This document shows positions 1 to 11,555 of a DNA stretch of 64,000 nucleotides, in pieces. Position numbers and translations under genes: made by a program. Where the stretch lies: the NCBI GenBank assembly GCA_964057225.1, contig OZ059899.1, positions 8,494,001-8,558,000 of the forward strand. The letters run 5' to 3'. How positions within the stretch are numbered: position 1 is the first letter of the stretch; every line of letters begins with the position of its first letter. Source of the DNA: Auanema rhodensis (lineage: Eukaryota; Nematoda; Chromadorea; Rhabditida; Rhabditidae). The notes under the pieces are model-generated. The model made no database searches. It had not been told where the DNA came from and was given only the letters and a program-made list of their open reading frames with translations.

Positions 1-3000
1 GTTGTAGATGGTGTCGTCGTTGACGTTGTAGATGTTGTCGTAGATGGAGTCGTGCTCGTTGTTGTAGATGGAGTCGTCGTTGACGTTGTAGATGGAGTCG
101 TGCTCGTTGTTGTAGATGGTGTCGTCGTTGACGTTGTAGATGTTGTTGTAGATGGAGTTGTGCTCGTTGTTGTAGATGGGGTCGTCGTTGACGTTGTAGA
201 TGTCGTCGTAGATGGAGTCGTGCTCGTTGTTGTAGATGGTGTCGTCGTTGACGTTGTAGATGTTGTTGTAGATGTCGTCGTAGATGGAGTCGTGCTCGTT
301 GTTGTAGATGGAGTCGTGCTCGTTGTTGTAGATGGAGTCGTCGTTGATGTTGTTGATGTTGTTGTAGATGGAGTCGTCGTTGACGTTGTAGATGTTGTTG
401 TAGATGGAGTCGTGCTCGTTGTTGTAGATGGAGTCGTGCTCGTTGTTGTAGATGGAGTCGTCGTTGATGTTGTTGATGTTGTTGTAGATGGAGTCGTCGT
501 TGACGTTGTAGATGTCGTCGTAGATGGAGTCGTGCTCGTTGTTGTAGATGGAGTCGTGCTCGTTGTTGTAGATGGAGTCGTCGTTGATGTTGTTGATGTT
601 GTTGTAGATGGAGTCGTCGTTGACGTTGTAGATGTTGTTGTAGATGGAGTTGTGCTCGTCGTTGTAGATGGAGTCGTGCTCGTTGTTGTAGATGAAGTCG
701 TGCTCGTTGTTGTAGATGGAGTCGTCGTTGATGTTGTTGATGTTGTTGTAGATGGAGTCGTCGTTGACGTTGTAGATGTTGTTGTAGATGGAGTCGTGCT
801 CGTTGTTGTAGATGGAGTTGTGCTCGTTGTTGTAGATGGAGTCGTCGTTGACGTTGTAGATGTCGTCGTAGATGGAGTCGTGCTCGTTGTTGTAGATGGA
901 GTCGGGCTCGTTGTTGTAGATGGAGTCGTCGTTGATGTTGTTGATGTTGTTGTAGATGGAGTCGTCGTTGACGTTGTAGATGTTGTTGTAGATGGAGTCG
1001 TGCTCGTTGTTGTAGATGGAGTTGTGCTCGTTGTTGTAGATGGAGTCGTCGTTGACGTTGTAGATGTCGTCGTAGATGGAGTCGTGCTCGTTGTTGTAGA
1101 TGAAGTCGTGCTCGTTGTTGTAGATGGAGTCGTCGTTGATGTTGTTGATGTTGTTGTAGATGGAGTCGTCGTTGACGTTGTAGATGTTGTTGTAGATGGA
1201 GTTGTGCTCGTTGTTGTAGATGGAGTCGTGCTCGTCGTTGTAGATGGAGTTGTGCTCGTTGTTGTAGATGGAGTCGTCGTTGACGTTGTAGATGTTGTTG
1301 TAGATGGTGTCGTCGTTGACGTTGTAGATGTTGTCGTAGATGGAGTCGTGCTCGTTGTTGTAGATGGAGTCGTGCTAGTTGTTGTAGATGGAGTCGTGCT
1401 CGTTGTTGTAGATGGAGTCGTCGTTGACGTTGTAGATGTCGTCGTAGATGGAGTCGTGCTCGTTGTTGTAGATGGAGTCGTCGTTGAAGTTGTAGATGTC
1501 GTCGTAGATGGAGTCGTGCTCGTTGTTGTAGATGGAGTCGTCGTTGACGTTGTAGATGTTGTTGTGGATGGTGTCGTCGTTGACGTTGTAGATGTTGTTG
1601 TAGATGGAGTTGTGCTCGTTGTTGTAGATGGAGTCGTCGTTGACGTTGTAGATGTTGTCGTAGATGGAGTCGTGCTCGTTGTTGTAGATGGAGTCGTGCT
1701 CGTTGTTGTAGATGGAGTCGTCGTTGACGTTGTAGATGTTGTTGTGGATGGTGTCGTCGTTGACGTTGTAGATGTTGTTGTAGATGGAGTTGTGCTCGTT
1801 GTTGTAGATGGAGTCGTCGTTGACGTTGTAGATGTTGTCGTAGATGGAGTCGTGCTCGTTGTTGTAGATGGAGTCGTGCTCGTTGTTGTAGATGGTGTCG
1901 TCGTTGACGTTGTAGATGTTGTCGTATATGGAGTCGTGCTCGTTGTTGTAGATGGAGTCGTCGTTGACGTTGTAGATGTCGTCGTAGATGGAGTCGTGCT
2001 CGTTGTTGTAGATGGAGTCGTCGTTGACGTTGAAGACGTTGTTGTGGATGGTGTCGTCGTTGACGTTGTAGATGTAGTCGTAGATGGAGTCGTGCTCGTT
2101 GTTGTAGATGGAGTCGTGCTAGTTGTTGTAGATGGAGTTGTGCTCGTTGTTGTAGATGTAGATGGAGTCGTGCTCGTTGTTGTTGATGGAGTCGTCGTTG
2201 ACGTTGTAGACGTTGTTGTGGATGGTGTCGTCGTTGACGTTGTAGATGTCGTCGTAGATGGAGTCGTGCTCGTTGTTGTAGATGGAGTCGTGCTAGTTGT
2301 TGTAGATGAAGTCGTGCTCGTTGTTGTAGATGGAGTTGTGCTCGTTGTTGTAGATGGAGTCGTCGTTGACGTTGTAGATGTCGTCGTAGATGGAGTCGTG
2401 CTCGTTGTTGTAGATGGAGTCGTGCTCGTTGTTGTAGATGGAGTCGTCGTTGATGTTGTTGATGTTGTTGTAGATGGAGTCGTCGTTGACGTTGTAGATG
2501 TTGTTGTAGATGGAGTCGTGCTCGTTGTTGTAGATGGAGTTGTGCTCGTTGTTGTAGATGGAGTCGTCGTTGACGTTGTAGATGTCGTCGTAGATGGAGT
2601 CGTGCTCGTTGTTGTAGATGGAGTCGTGCTCGTTGTTGTAGATGGAGTCGTCGTTGATGTTGTTGATGTTGTTGTAGATGGAGTCGTCGTTGACGTTGTA
2701 GATGTTGTTGTAGATGGAGTCGTGCTCGTTGTTGTAGATGGAGTTGTGCTCGTTGTTGTAGATGGAGTCGTCGTTGACGTTGTAGATGTCGTCGTAGATG
2801 GAGTCGTGCTCGTTGTTGTAGATGGAGTCGTGCTCGTTGTTGTAGATGGAGTTGTGCTCGTTGTTGTAGATGGAGTCGTCGTTGACGTTGTAGATGTCGT
2901 CGTAGATGGAGTCGTGCTCGTTGTTGTAGATGGAGTCGTGCTCGTTGTTGTAGATGGAGTCGTCGTTGATGTTGTTGATGTTGTTGTAGATGGAGTCGTC

Positions 3001-6000
3001 GTTGACGTTGTAGATGTTGTTGTAGATGGAGTCGTGCTCGTTGTTGTAGATGGAGTTGTGCTCGTTGTTGTAGATGGAGTCGTCGTTGATGTTGTTGATG
3101 TTGTTGTAGATGGAGTCGTCGTTGACGTTGTAGATGTCGTCGTAGATGGAGTCGTGCTCGTTGTTGTAGATGGAGTCGTGCTCGTTGTTGTAGATGGAGT
3201 CGTCGTTGATGTTGTTGATGTTGTTGTAGATGGAGTCGTCGTTGACGTTGTAGATGTTGTTGTAGATGGAGTTGTGCTCGTCGTTGTAGATGGAGTCGTG
3301 CTCGTTGTTGTAGATGAAGTCGTGCTCGTTGTTGTAGATGGAGTCGTCGTTGATGTTGTTGATGTTGTTGTAGATGGAGTCGTCGTTGACGTTGTAGATG
3401 TTGTTGTAGATGGAGTCGTGCTCGTTGTTGTAGATGGAGTTGTGCTCGTTGTTGTAGATGGAGTCGTCGTTGACGTTGTAGATGTCGTCGTAGATGGAGT
3501 CGTGCTCGTTGTTGTAGATGGAGTCGGGCTCGTTGTTGTAGATGGAGTCGTCGTTGATGTTGTTGATGTTGTTGTAGATGGAGTCGTCGTTGACGTTGTA
3601 GATGTTGTTGTAGATGGAGTCGTGCTCGTTGTTGTAGATGGAGTTGTGCTCGTTGTTGTAGATGGAGTCGTCGTTGACGTTGTAGATGTCGTCGTAGATG
3701 GAGTCGTGCTCGTTGTTGTAGATGAAGTCGTGCTCGTTGTTGTAGATGGAGTCGTCGTTGATGTTGTTGATGTTGTTGTAGATGGAGTCGTCGTTGACGT
3801 TGTAGATGTTGTTGTAGATGGAGTTGTGCTCGTTGTTGTAGATGGAGTCGTGCTCGTCGTTGTAGATGGAGTTGTGCTCGTTGTTGTAGATGGAGTCGTC
3901 GTTGACGTTGTAGATGTTGTTGTAGATGGTGCCGTCGTTGACGTTGTAGATGTTGTCGTAGATGGAGTCGTGCTCGTTGTTGTAGATGGAGTCGTGCTAG
4001 TTGTTGTAGATGGAGTCGTGCTCGTTGTTGTAGATGGAGTCGTCGTTGACGTTGTAGATGTCGTCGTAGATGGAGTCGTGCTCGTTGTTGTAGATGGAGT
4101 CGTCGTTGAAGTTGTAGATGTCGTCGTAGATGGAGTCGTGCTCGTTGTTGTAGATGGAGTCGTCGTTGACGTTGTAGATGTTGTTGTGGATGGTGTCGTC
4201 GTTGACGTTGTAGATGTTGTTGTAGATGGAGTTGTGCTCGTTGTTGTAGATGGAGTTGTGCTCGTTGTTGTAGATGGAGTCGTCGTTGACGTTGTAGATG
4301 TTGTCGTAGATGGAGTCGTGCTCGTTGTTGTAGATGGAGTCGTGCTCGTTGTTGTAGATGGTGTCGTCGTTGACGTTGTAGATGTTGTCGTAGATGGAGT
4401 CGTGCTCGTTGTTGTAGATGGAGTCGTCGTTGACGTTGTAGATGTCGTCGTAGATGGAGTCGTGCTCGTTGTTGTAGATGGAGTCGTCGTTGACGTTGTA
4501 GACGTTGTTGTGGATGGTGTCGTCGTTGACGTTGTAGATGTAGTCGTAGATGGAGTCGTGCTCGTTGTTGTAGATGGAGTCGTGCTAGTTGTTGTAGATG
4601 GAGTTGTGCTCGTTGTTGTAGATGTAGATGGAGTCGTGCTCGTTGTTGTTGATGGAGTCGTCGTTGACGTTGTAGACGTTGTTGTGGATGGTGTCGTCGT
4701 TGACGTTGTAGATGTCGTCGTAGATGGAGTCGTGCTCGTTGTTGTAGATGGAGTCGTGCTAGTTGTTGTAGATGAAGTCGTGCTCGTTGTTGTAGATGGA
4801 GTTGTGCTCGTTGTTGTAGATGGAGTCGTCGTTGACGTTGTAGATGTCGTCGTAGATGGAGTCGTGCTCGTTGTTGTAGATGGAGTCGTGCTCGTTGTTG
4901 TAGATGGAGTCGTCGTTGATGTTGTTGATGTTGTTGTAGATGGAGTCGTCGTTGACGTTGTAGATGTTGTTGTAGATGGAGTCGTGCTCGTTGTTGTAGA
5001 TGGAGTTGTGCTCGTTGTTGTAGATGGAGTCGTCGTTGACGTTGTAGATGTCGTCGTAGATGGAGTCGTGCTCGTTGTTGTAGATGGAGTCGTGCTCGTT
5101 GTTGTAGATGGAGTCGTCGTTGATGTTGTTGATGTTGTTGTAGATGGAGTCGTCGTTGACGTTGTAGATGTTGTTGTAGATGGAGTCGTGCTCGTTGTTG
5201 TAGATGGAGTCGTGCTCGTTGTTGTAGATGGAGTCGTCGTTGATGTTGTTGATGTTGTTGTAGATGGAGTCGTCGTTGACGTTGTAGATGTCGTCGTAGA
5301 TGGAGTCGTGCTCGTTGTTGTAGATGGAGTCGTGCTCGTTGTTGTAGATGGAGTTGTGCTCGTTGTTGTAGATGGAGTCGTCGTTGACGTTGTAGATGTC
5401 GTCGTAGATGGAGTCGTGCTCGTTGTTGTAGATGGAGTCGTGCTCGTTGTTGTAGATGGAGTCGTCGTTGATGTTGTTGATGTTGTTGTAGATGGAGTCG
5501 TCGTTGACGTTGTAGATGTTGTTGTAGATGGAGTCGTGCTCGTTGTTGTAGATGGAGTTGTGCTCGTTGTTGTAGATGGAGTCGTCGTTGACGTTGTAGA
5601 TGTCGTCGTAGATGGAGTCGTGCTCGTTGTTGTAGATGAAGTCGTGCTCGTTGTTGTAGATGGAGTCGTCGTTGATGTTGTTGATGTTGTTGTAGATGGA
5701 GTCGTCGTTGACGTTGTAGATGTTGTTGTAGATGGAGTTGTGCTCGTTGTTGTAGATGGAGTCGTGCTCGTTGTTGTAGATGGAGTTGTGCTCGTTGTTG
5801 TAGATGGAGTCGTCGTTGACGTTGTAGATGTTGTTGTAGATGGTGTCGTCGTTGACGTTGTAGATGTTGTCGTAGATGGAGTCGTGCTCGTTGTTGTAGA
5901 TGGAGTCGTTGTTGACGTTGTAGATGTTGTTGTAGATGGTGTCGTCGTTGACGTTGTAGATGTTGTCGTAGATGGAGTCGTGCTCGTTGTTGTAGATGGA

Positions 6001-8800
6001 GTCGTCGTTGACGTTGTAGATGGAGTCGTGCTCGTTGTTGTAGATGGTGTCGTCGTTGACGTTGTAGATGTTGTTGTAGATGGAGTTGTGCTCGTTGTTG
6101 TAGATGGAGTCGTCGTTGACGTTGTAGATGTCGTCGTAGATGGAGTCGTGCTCGTTGTTGTAGATGGTGTCGTCGTTGACGTTGTAGATGTTGTTGTAGA
6201 TGTTGTCGTAGATGGAGTCGTGCTCGTTGTTGTTGATGGTGTCGTCGTTGACGTTGTAGATGTTGTTGTAGATGGAGTTGTGCTCGTTGTTGTAGATGGA
6301 GTTGTGCTCGTTGACGTTGTAGATGTTGTCGTAGATGGAGTCGTGCTCGTTGTTGTAGATGGAGTCGTGCTCGTTGTTGTAGATGGTGTCGTCGTTGACG
6401 TTGTAGATGTTGTTGTAGATGGTGTCGTCGTTGACGTTGTAGATGTTGTCGTAGATGGAGTCGTGCTCGTTGTTGTAGATGGAGTCGTACTCGTTGTTGT
6501 AGATGGAGTCGTGCTCGTTGTTGTAGATGGAGTCGTCGTTGATGTTGTTGATGTTGTTGTAGATGGAGTTGTGCTCGTTGTTGTAGATGGAGTTGTGCTC
6601 GTTGACGTTGTAGATGTTGTCGTAGATGGAGTCGTGCTCGTTGTTGTAGATGGAGTCGTGCTCGTTGTTGTAGATGGAGTCGTGCTCGTTGTTGTAGATG
6701 GAGTTGTGCTCGTTGTTGTAGATGGAGTCGTCGTTGACGTTGTAGATGTCGTCGTAGATGGAGTCGTGCTCGTTGTTGTAGATGGAGTCGTGCTCGTTGT
6801 TGTAGATGGAGTCGTGCTCGTTGTTGTAGATGGTGTCGTCGTTGACGTTGTAGATGTTGTTGTAGATGGAGTTGTGCTCGTTGTTGTAGATGGAGTTGTG
6901 CTCGTTGACGTTGTAGATGTTGTCGTAGATGGAGTCGTGCTCGTTGTTGTAGATGGAGTCGTGCTCGTTGTTGTAGATGGTGTCGTCGTTGACGTTGTAG
7001 ATGTTGTTGTAGATGGTGTCGTCGTTGACGTTGTAGATGTTGTCGTAGATGGAGTCGTGCTCGTTGTTGTAGATGGAGTCGTGCTCGTTGTTGTAGATGG
7101 AGTCGTGCTCGTTGTTGTAGATGGAGTCGTCGTTGATGTTGTTGATGTTGTTGTAGATGGAGTCGTCGTTGACGTTGTAGATGTTGTTGTAGATGGAGTT
7201 GTGCTCGTTGTTGTAGATGGAGTCGTGCTCGTTGTTGTAGATGGAGTTGTCGTTGACGTTGTAGATGTTGTTGTAGATGGAGTCGTCGTTGACGTTGTAG
7301 ATGTCGTCGTAGATGGAGTCGTGCTCGTTGTTGTAGATGGAGTCGTGCTCGTTGTTGTAGATATAGTTGTCGTTGACGTTGTAGATGTTGTTGTGGATGG
7401 TGTCGTCGTTGACGTGGTAGATGTCGTTGTTGATGGAGTCGTGCTCGTTGTTGTAGATGGAGTCGTGCTCGTTGTTGTAGATGGTGTCGTCGTTGACGTT
7501 GTAGATGTTGTTGTAGATGGAGTCGTCGTTGACGTTGTAGATGTTGTTGTAGATGGAGTCGTGGTTGACGTCGTAGATGTCGTCGTAGATGGAGTCGTGC
7601 TCGTTGTTGTAGATGGTGTCGTCGTTGACGTTGTAGATGTTGTTGTAGATGGAGTCGTCGTTGACGTCGTAGATGTTGTTGTAGATGGAGTTGTGCTCGT
7701 TGTTGTAGATGGTGTCGTCGTTGACGTTGTAGATGTCGTCGTAGATGGAGTCGTGCTCGTTGTTGTAGATGGTGTCGTCGTTAACGTTGTAGATGTTGTT
7801 GTAGATGGAGTCGTCGTTGACGTCGTAGATGTTGTTGTAGATGGAGTTGTGCTCGTTGTTGTAGATGGTGTCGTCGTTGACGTTGTAGATGTCGTCGTAG
7901 ATGGAGTCGTGCTCGTTGTTGTAGATGGTGTCGTCGTTGACGTTGTAGATGTTGTTGTAGATGGTGTCGTCGTTGACGTTGTAGATGTTGTCGTAGATGG
8001 AGTCGTGCTCGTTGTTGTAGATGGAGTTGTCGTTGACGTTGTAGATGTTGTTGTGGATGGTATCGTCGTTGACGTTGTAGATGCTGTTGTAGATGGAGTC
8101 GTGCTCGTTGTTGTAGATGGTGTCGTCGTTGACGTTGTAGATGTCGTCGTAGATGGAGTCGTGCTCGTTGTTGTAGATGGAGTCGTGCTCGTTGTTCTAG
8201 ATGGAGTCGTCGTTGACGTCGTAGATGTTGTTGTAGATGGAGTCGTGCTCGTTGTTGTAGATGGAGTCGTCGTTGACGTTGTAGATGTCGTTGTAGATGG
8301 AGTCGTGCTCGTTGTTGTAGATGGAGTCGTCGTTGACGTTGTAGATGTCGTTGTAGTTGGAGTCGTGCTCGTTGTTGTAGATGGAGTCGTCGTTGACGTC
8401 GTAGATGTTGTTGTAGATGGAGTAGTGCTCGTTGTTGTAGATTGTGTCGTCGTTGACGTTGTAGACGTTGTTGTAGATGGTGTCGTCGTTGACGTTGTAG
8501 ATGTCGTCGTAGATGGAGTCGTGCTCGTTGTTGTAGATGGAGTCGTCGTTGACGTCGTAGATGTTGTTGTAGATGGTGTCGTCGTTGACGTTGTAGATGT
8601 CGTCGTAGATGGAGTCGTGCTCGTTGTTGTAGATGGAGTCGTACTCGTTGTTGTAGATGGTGTCGTCGTTGACGTCGTAGATGTTGTTGTAGATGGTGTC
8701 GTCGTTGACGTCGTAGATGTTGTTGTAGATGGTGTCGTCGTTGACGTCGTAGATGTTGTTGTAGATGGTGTCGTCGTGGACGTTGTGGATGTTGTAGTTG
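1..8800 (-). repeat. Coding minisatellite encoding Thr/Ser/Pro repeats
   Basis: About 8.8 kb of imperfect tandem repeat built mainly from 24-nt and 36-nt modules, all multiples of three, so the minus-strand frame stays open throughout. On the minus strand each module starts ACT CCA TCT (Thr-Pro-Ser) followed by Thr/Ser codons. Variation is mostly ACA/ACG/ACT and TCT/TCA/AGC choice. The plus strand is also open in one frame, reading Val-Val-Val-Asp-Gly, but this is the mirror of the Thr/Ser/Pro codons. Rare variants recur at a fixed spacing, showing a higher-order duplication. Confidence 0.95.
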
Positions 8801-9807
8801 GAACTTGACCTTGTACTAAAATTTTAATAAACTTCGTGTTTGTAGCATAATTGTTTTACCGTCGCAAATAAATTTATTTTCCTTCGGTGTTAAATTCGGG
8901 TCTTCGGCACCCCATCCATCTGGATAACAAGGAAGTGTTACTTCAACTACAATAAGTTGTCCTGGTTCTCCTATGTAGGCATCAACCTGAAATTATGAAT
9001 TCTCACATATGCTTGGCTTAAGTTTTACAATCATTTGCTCAAAGCCTGGTCCCATTCCGTCAATCATCAGAACTACAGCTTCGTATCCCACACATGTAAT
9101 GGTTAGCATTTGGCAATCAGAAGTATTGAAATATGTGAAGAAAAAGTTTGTTGATGGATGATTAAACGCAACATTATCTCCTTTTCTGGCTTTTCCACAA
9201 TTCTTGTTAGGATCACAAGTTGCTGAAAAGTAAAAGATATAAACTTGTTCAAGCTTAAATATACGAATGTAATCTTTTCAGTGCGTACCGTCTCTCTGAA
9301 ATAAAAAAATGTATAAATTATAATTTATCTTCTACAATACCTTTCTAATCCTATGCATTTCTAATTTTTTATCTAATTTAGATGTTTCATTCCATCTATC
9401 TAAAGTTGCTGGATGTATGGGAAGTTGACTATGGTTTGTTCCGTGAAGTTTATTGAATTCAGCCGTCAGATGACGTATAGTAGCTTCTCGTCGCTGAATA
9501 TCTCAGTTATTTCACAATTTGGTTTTCCTCATTAAATATGTTACAGAAATAATGTTGTAAAAATGTAAAATTTATTAAAAAACAATGCACAGCTTTTGTT
9601 TATTGTTGAAACGAAATCTAACTTTCTTAGTTGTTTTTTGTATTTATATTTTTAATATTTCTTTCAAACAGAATAAACTTAACATACCGTTTCTGTTGGT
9701 AAAATATAAAATCTATCAGAATTAAGTACATCATTACTGTCTAGTTGGCTCAATGCCAATGTTATGAAGACTTGGAGAATCACTAAAGATCCTAGCCATA
9801 TCTTCAT
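1..9807 (-). CDS. Giant secreted mucin-like protein with six-Cys head (3' end outside window)
   Basis: Exons 9688-9807, 9341-9493, 9289-9295 (7 nt), 9029-9222, 8860-8986 and 8815 down past position 1; phases agree at every junction. The start gives a clear signal peptide (MKIWLGSLVILQVFITLALS). A roughly 75-residue basic pro-like segment follows, ending in Lys-Arg, where the Arg comes from the microexon. Next is a domain of about 105 residues with six cysteines (TCDP, NCGK, SDCQ, TITC, LPCY, FICD), resembling nematode C6/DUF281-type extracellular domains; that link is from memory and tentative. The final exon is over 2,900 residues of Thr/Ser/Pro with no stop, made of units such as TPSTTTST and TPSTTSTT. 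Such tracts are usually heavily O-glycosylated, so a secreted or surface-coat mucin is inferred. The array length may be affected by assembly. Confidence 0.85.
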
Positions 9808-10854
9808 GGTGGGCCCAAGGAGAACTCTGACAATTATTTCAATTAACCAAGAAATTTTATGACTTTTTTGACAGTTTTTTAAAAATGTAGAAATAGAATA
9901 AAAGCAATAAAATATTTTGTCAATATATTATATAAATCAAGAAGAAATGATAATAAAAGTTTAGTAATTATGAATACTTATCATTAGCCAATAAAGAAAG
10001 TAGATTGAAATTGAAATTATACAGATTTTTCATGAATTCTCTCCTTTGTTAACAAAATTTTAGAATAATATAGAAAGAGTTTTGCCAACATATCCATGTA
10101 TATCGCTGAATACACAATGTTGGATTAGAAAGAACAGCTCAACAACACCTCCACTGATCTTTTACGAACAGTCTTGTTCATTTTAAGAGTTTTTTTTTAC
10201 TTTTTTTTTCTATTTGACAGCATTATGTGTTTTTTTTTCCCGAAACATTGCTTTGAATTTTAAATTATGATAAAATGATAGCAAATATTGTTGTTATATC
10301 AAGAAAACAAAAATAAGCCAGCATTATAATTACTTTTCTTCAAATACGATCATAAATTTATTTGTTTAAATTAAATTACATATTTAAATATCAAAAGTTA
10401 ATTAAGATAACTAAATTCTTCTGTTTATTTGCAATCTTTATCACATTATAATATCTTTCTGTATATTTTTTCTAATCTCATTTTCATTTATGAAAATTAT
10501 CGTAATATAATACTTTGTAAATCTGACTGTATGAGCTTAGAAGTAATATTTTCAACCTAACCTTTGTTCTGTTAATCTCTTCTTTCTGATAAAACTTAAG
10601 CATCACAGATCAGATCAATGTGTTTATCGCAAAATCTCTTTTTGCTAGTATGATGTAGTTAATTCTAGACATTTTTTTTTATTTACACAGGTGATAATTA
10701 TTGTATTTAATCAGATTAATTGTAAGAAGATGTCTAAATATGATTTTATATGTATAAATTTACATACATATATTGCATAAAGTTTCAAAAATAAATATAT
10801 TTATTAAGTACAAAATCTTTATTTCAAAATATTATTTAATAAACTTTAATATTA
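9808..10854. other. Intergenic, promoter side of the mucin-like gene
   Basis: About 1 kb of AT-rich sequence with homopolymer T and A runs. It lies upstream of the mucin start and downstream of the stop of the next minus-strand gene. No coding exon, RNA gene or known regulatory motif was recognised. Confidence 0.6.
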
Positions 10855-11555
10855 TTAAAAATAATTATTTTGCTTTCTATTATATGATTCTAAATTCCTT
10901 TTATATAACCTTCTGCTTTCATCTATTTTTCTAATTTTGAAGATCATCAATCGTATGAGACATAGCCCTAAGAAAATTGCAATGAAAAGTATGGTCATTG
11001 TCCAGCATAACAAAGGAACTGAAATATTTTCTTATTGTTGTTTTATATTTTAATAAATTAAATTTATTTTATTTTCTCAATAATACGAAAATAAAATGTC
11101 AACTTGCCTCCAAAAATAGATGAGCATTGCTTCTTGAAACAAACTTTAAAATATTAAGATTATAATATTAATATTAATTAAAAACTATACCATTCATACC
11201 ATATTCTGATGTATAAGAGGGAGATTGATTTAATTCAGGATTGATCAACATTTTTGAAGAAAAAATACAATTGTTAACACTGTGAACTGAGTTTGGTTGT
11301 GAGCACAGAATATTCATCTTAAGAAATATTATTAAGTAAGTATAATAAGGAAATTGAACTATGAAGAAGTGAAACTTACGGGTTTTGCAGGAAAATTAAA
11401 CTGATATTCATTTTGTGATGATTCAACAGGATACAAATAAAATGTCTAAACCAAAAATAAATTCAAAACAGGCCTAAGTAAATTATTCCGAGTACCTGAA
11501 TATGATTAGGAAGAAAAATAATTGATATTAATAAGAATAAAATATTGAAAAACAT
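10855..11555 (-). CDS. Small type I single-pass membrane protein, function unknown
   Basis: Four exons: 11496-11555, 11380-11445, 11200-11317, 10855-11018; about 135 residues. Exon 1 encodes a signal peptide (MFFNILFLLISIIFLPNHIQ). A short extracellular part with two cysteines follows, then one hydrophobic segment (WTMTILFIAIFLGLCLIRL) and a basic cytoplasmic tail rich in Lys/Arg/Asn ending in NNYF. All junctions have GT-AG and matching phase. A second donor at 11190 would add three residues (MNG) to exon 3 without changing phase. No family was recognised. It lies in tandem upstream of the mucin gene on the same strand. Confidence 0.7.

Noticed and set aside
52-8808. Plus-strand open frame of about 2,900 codons rich in Val, Asp and Gly
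   Set aside because: It is the antisense of the Thr/Ser/Pro exon. The minus strand has signal peptide, spliced exons and matching phase; the plus strand has none.
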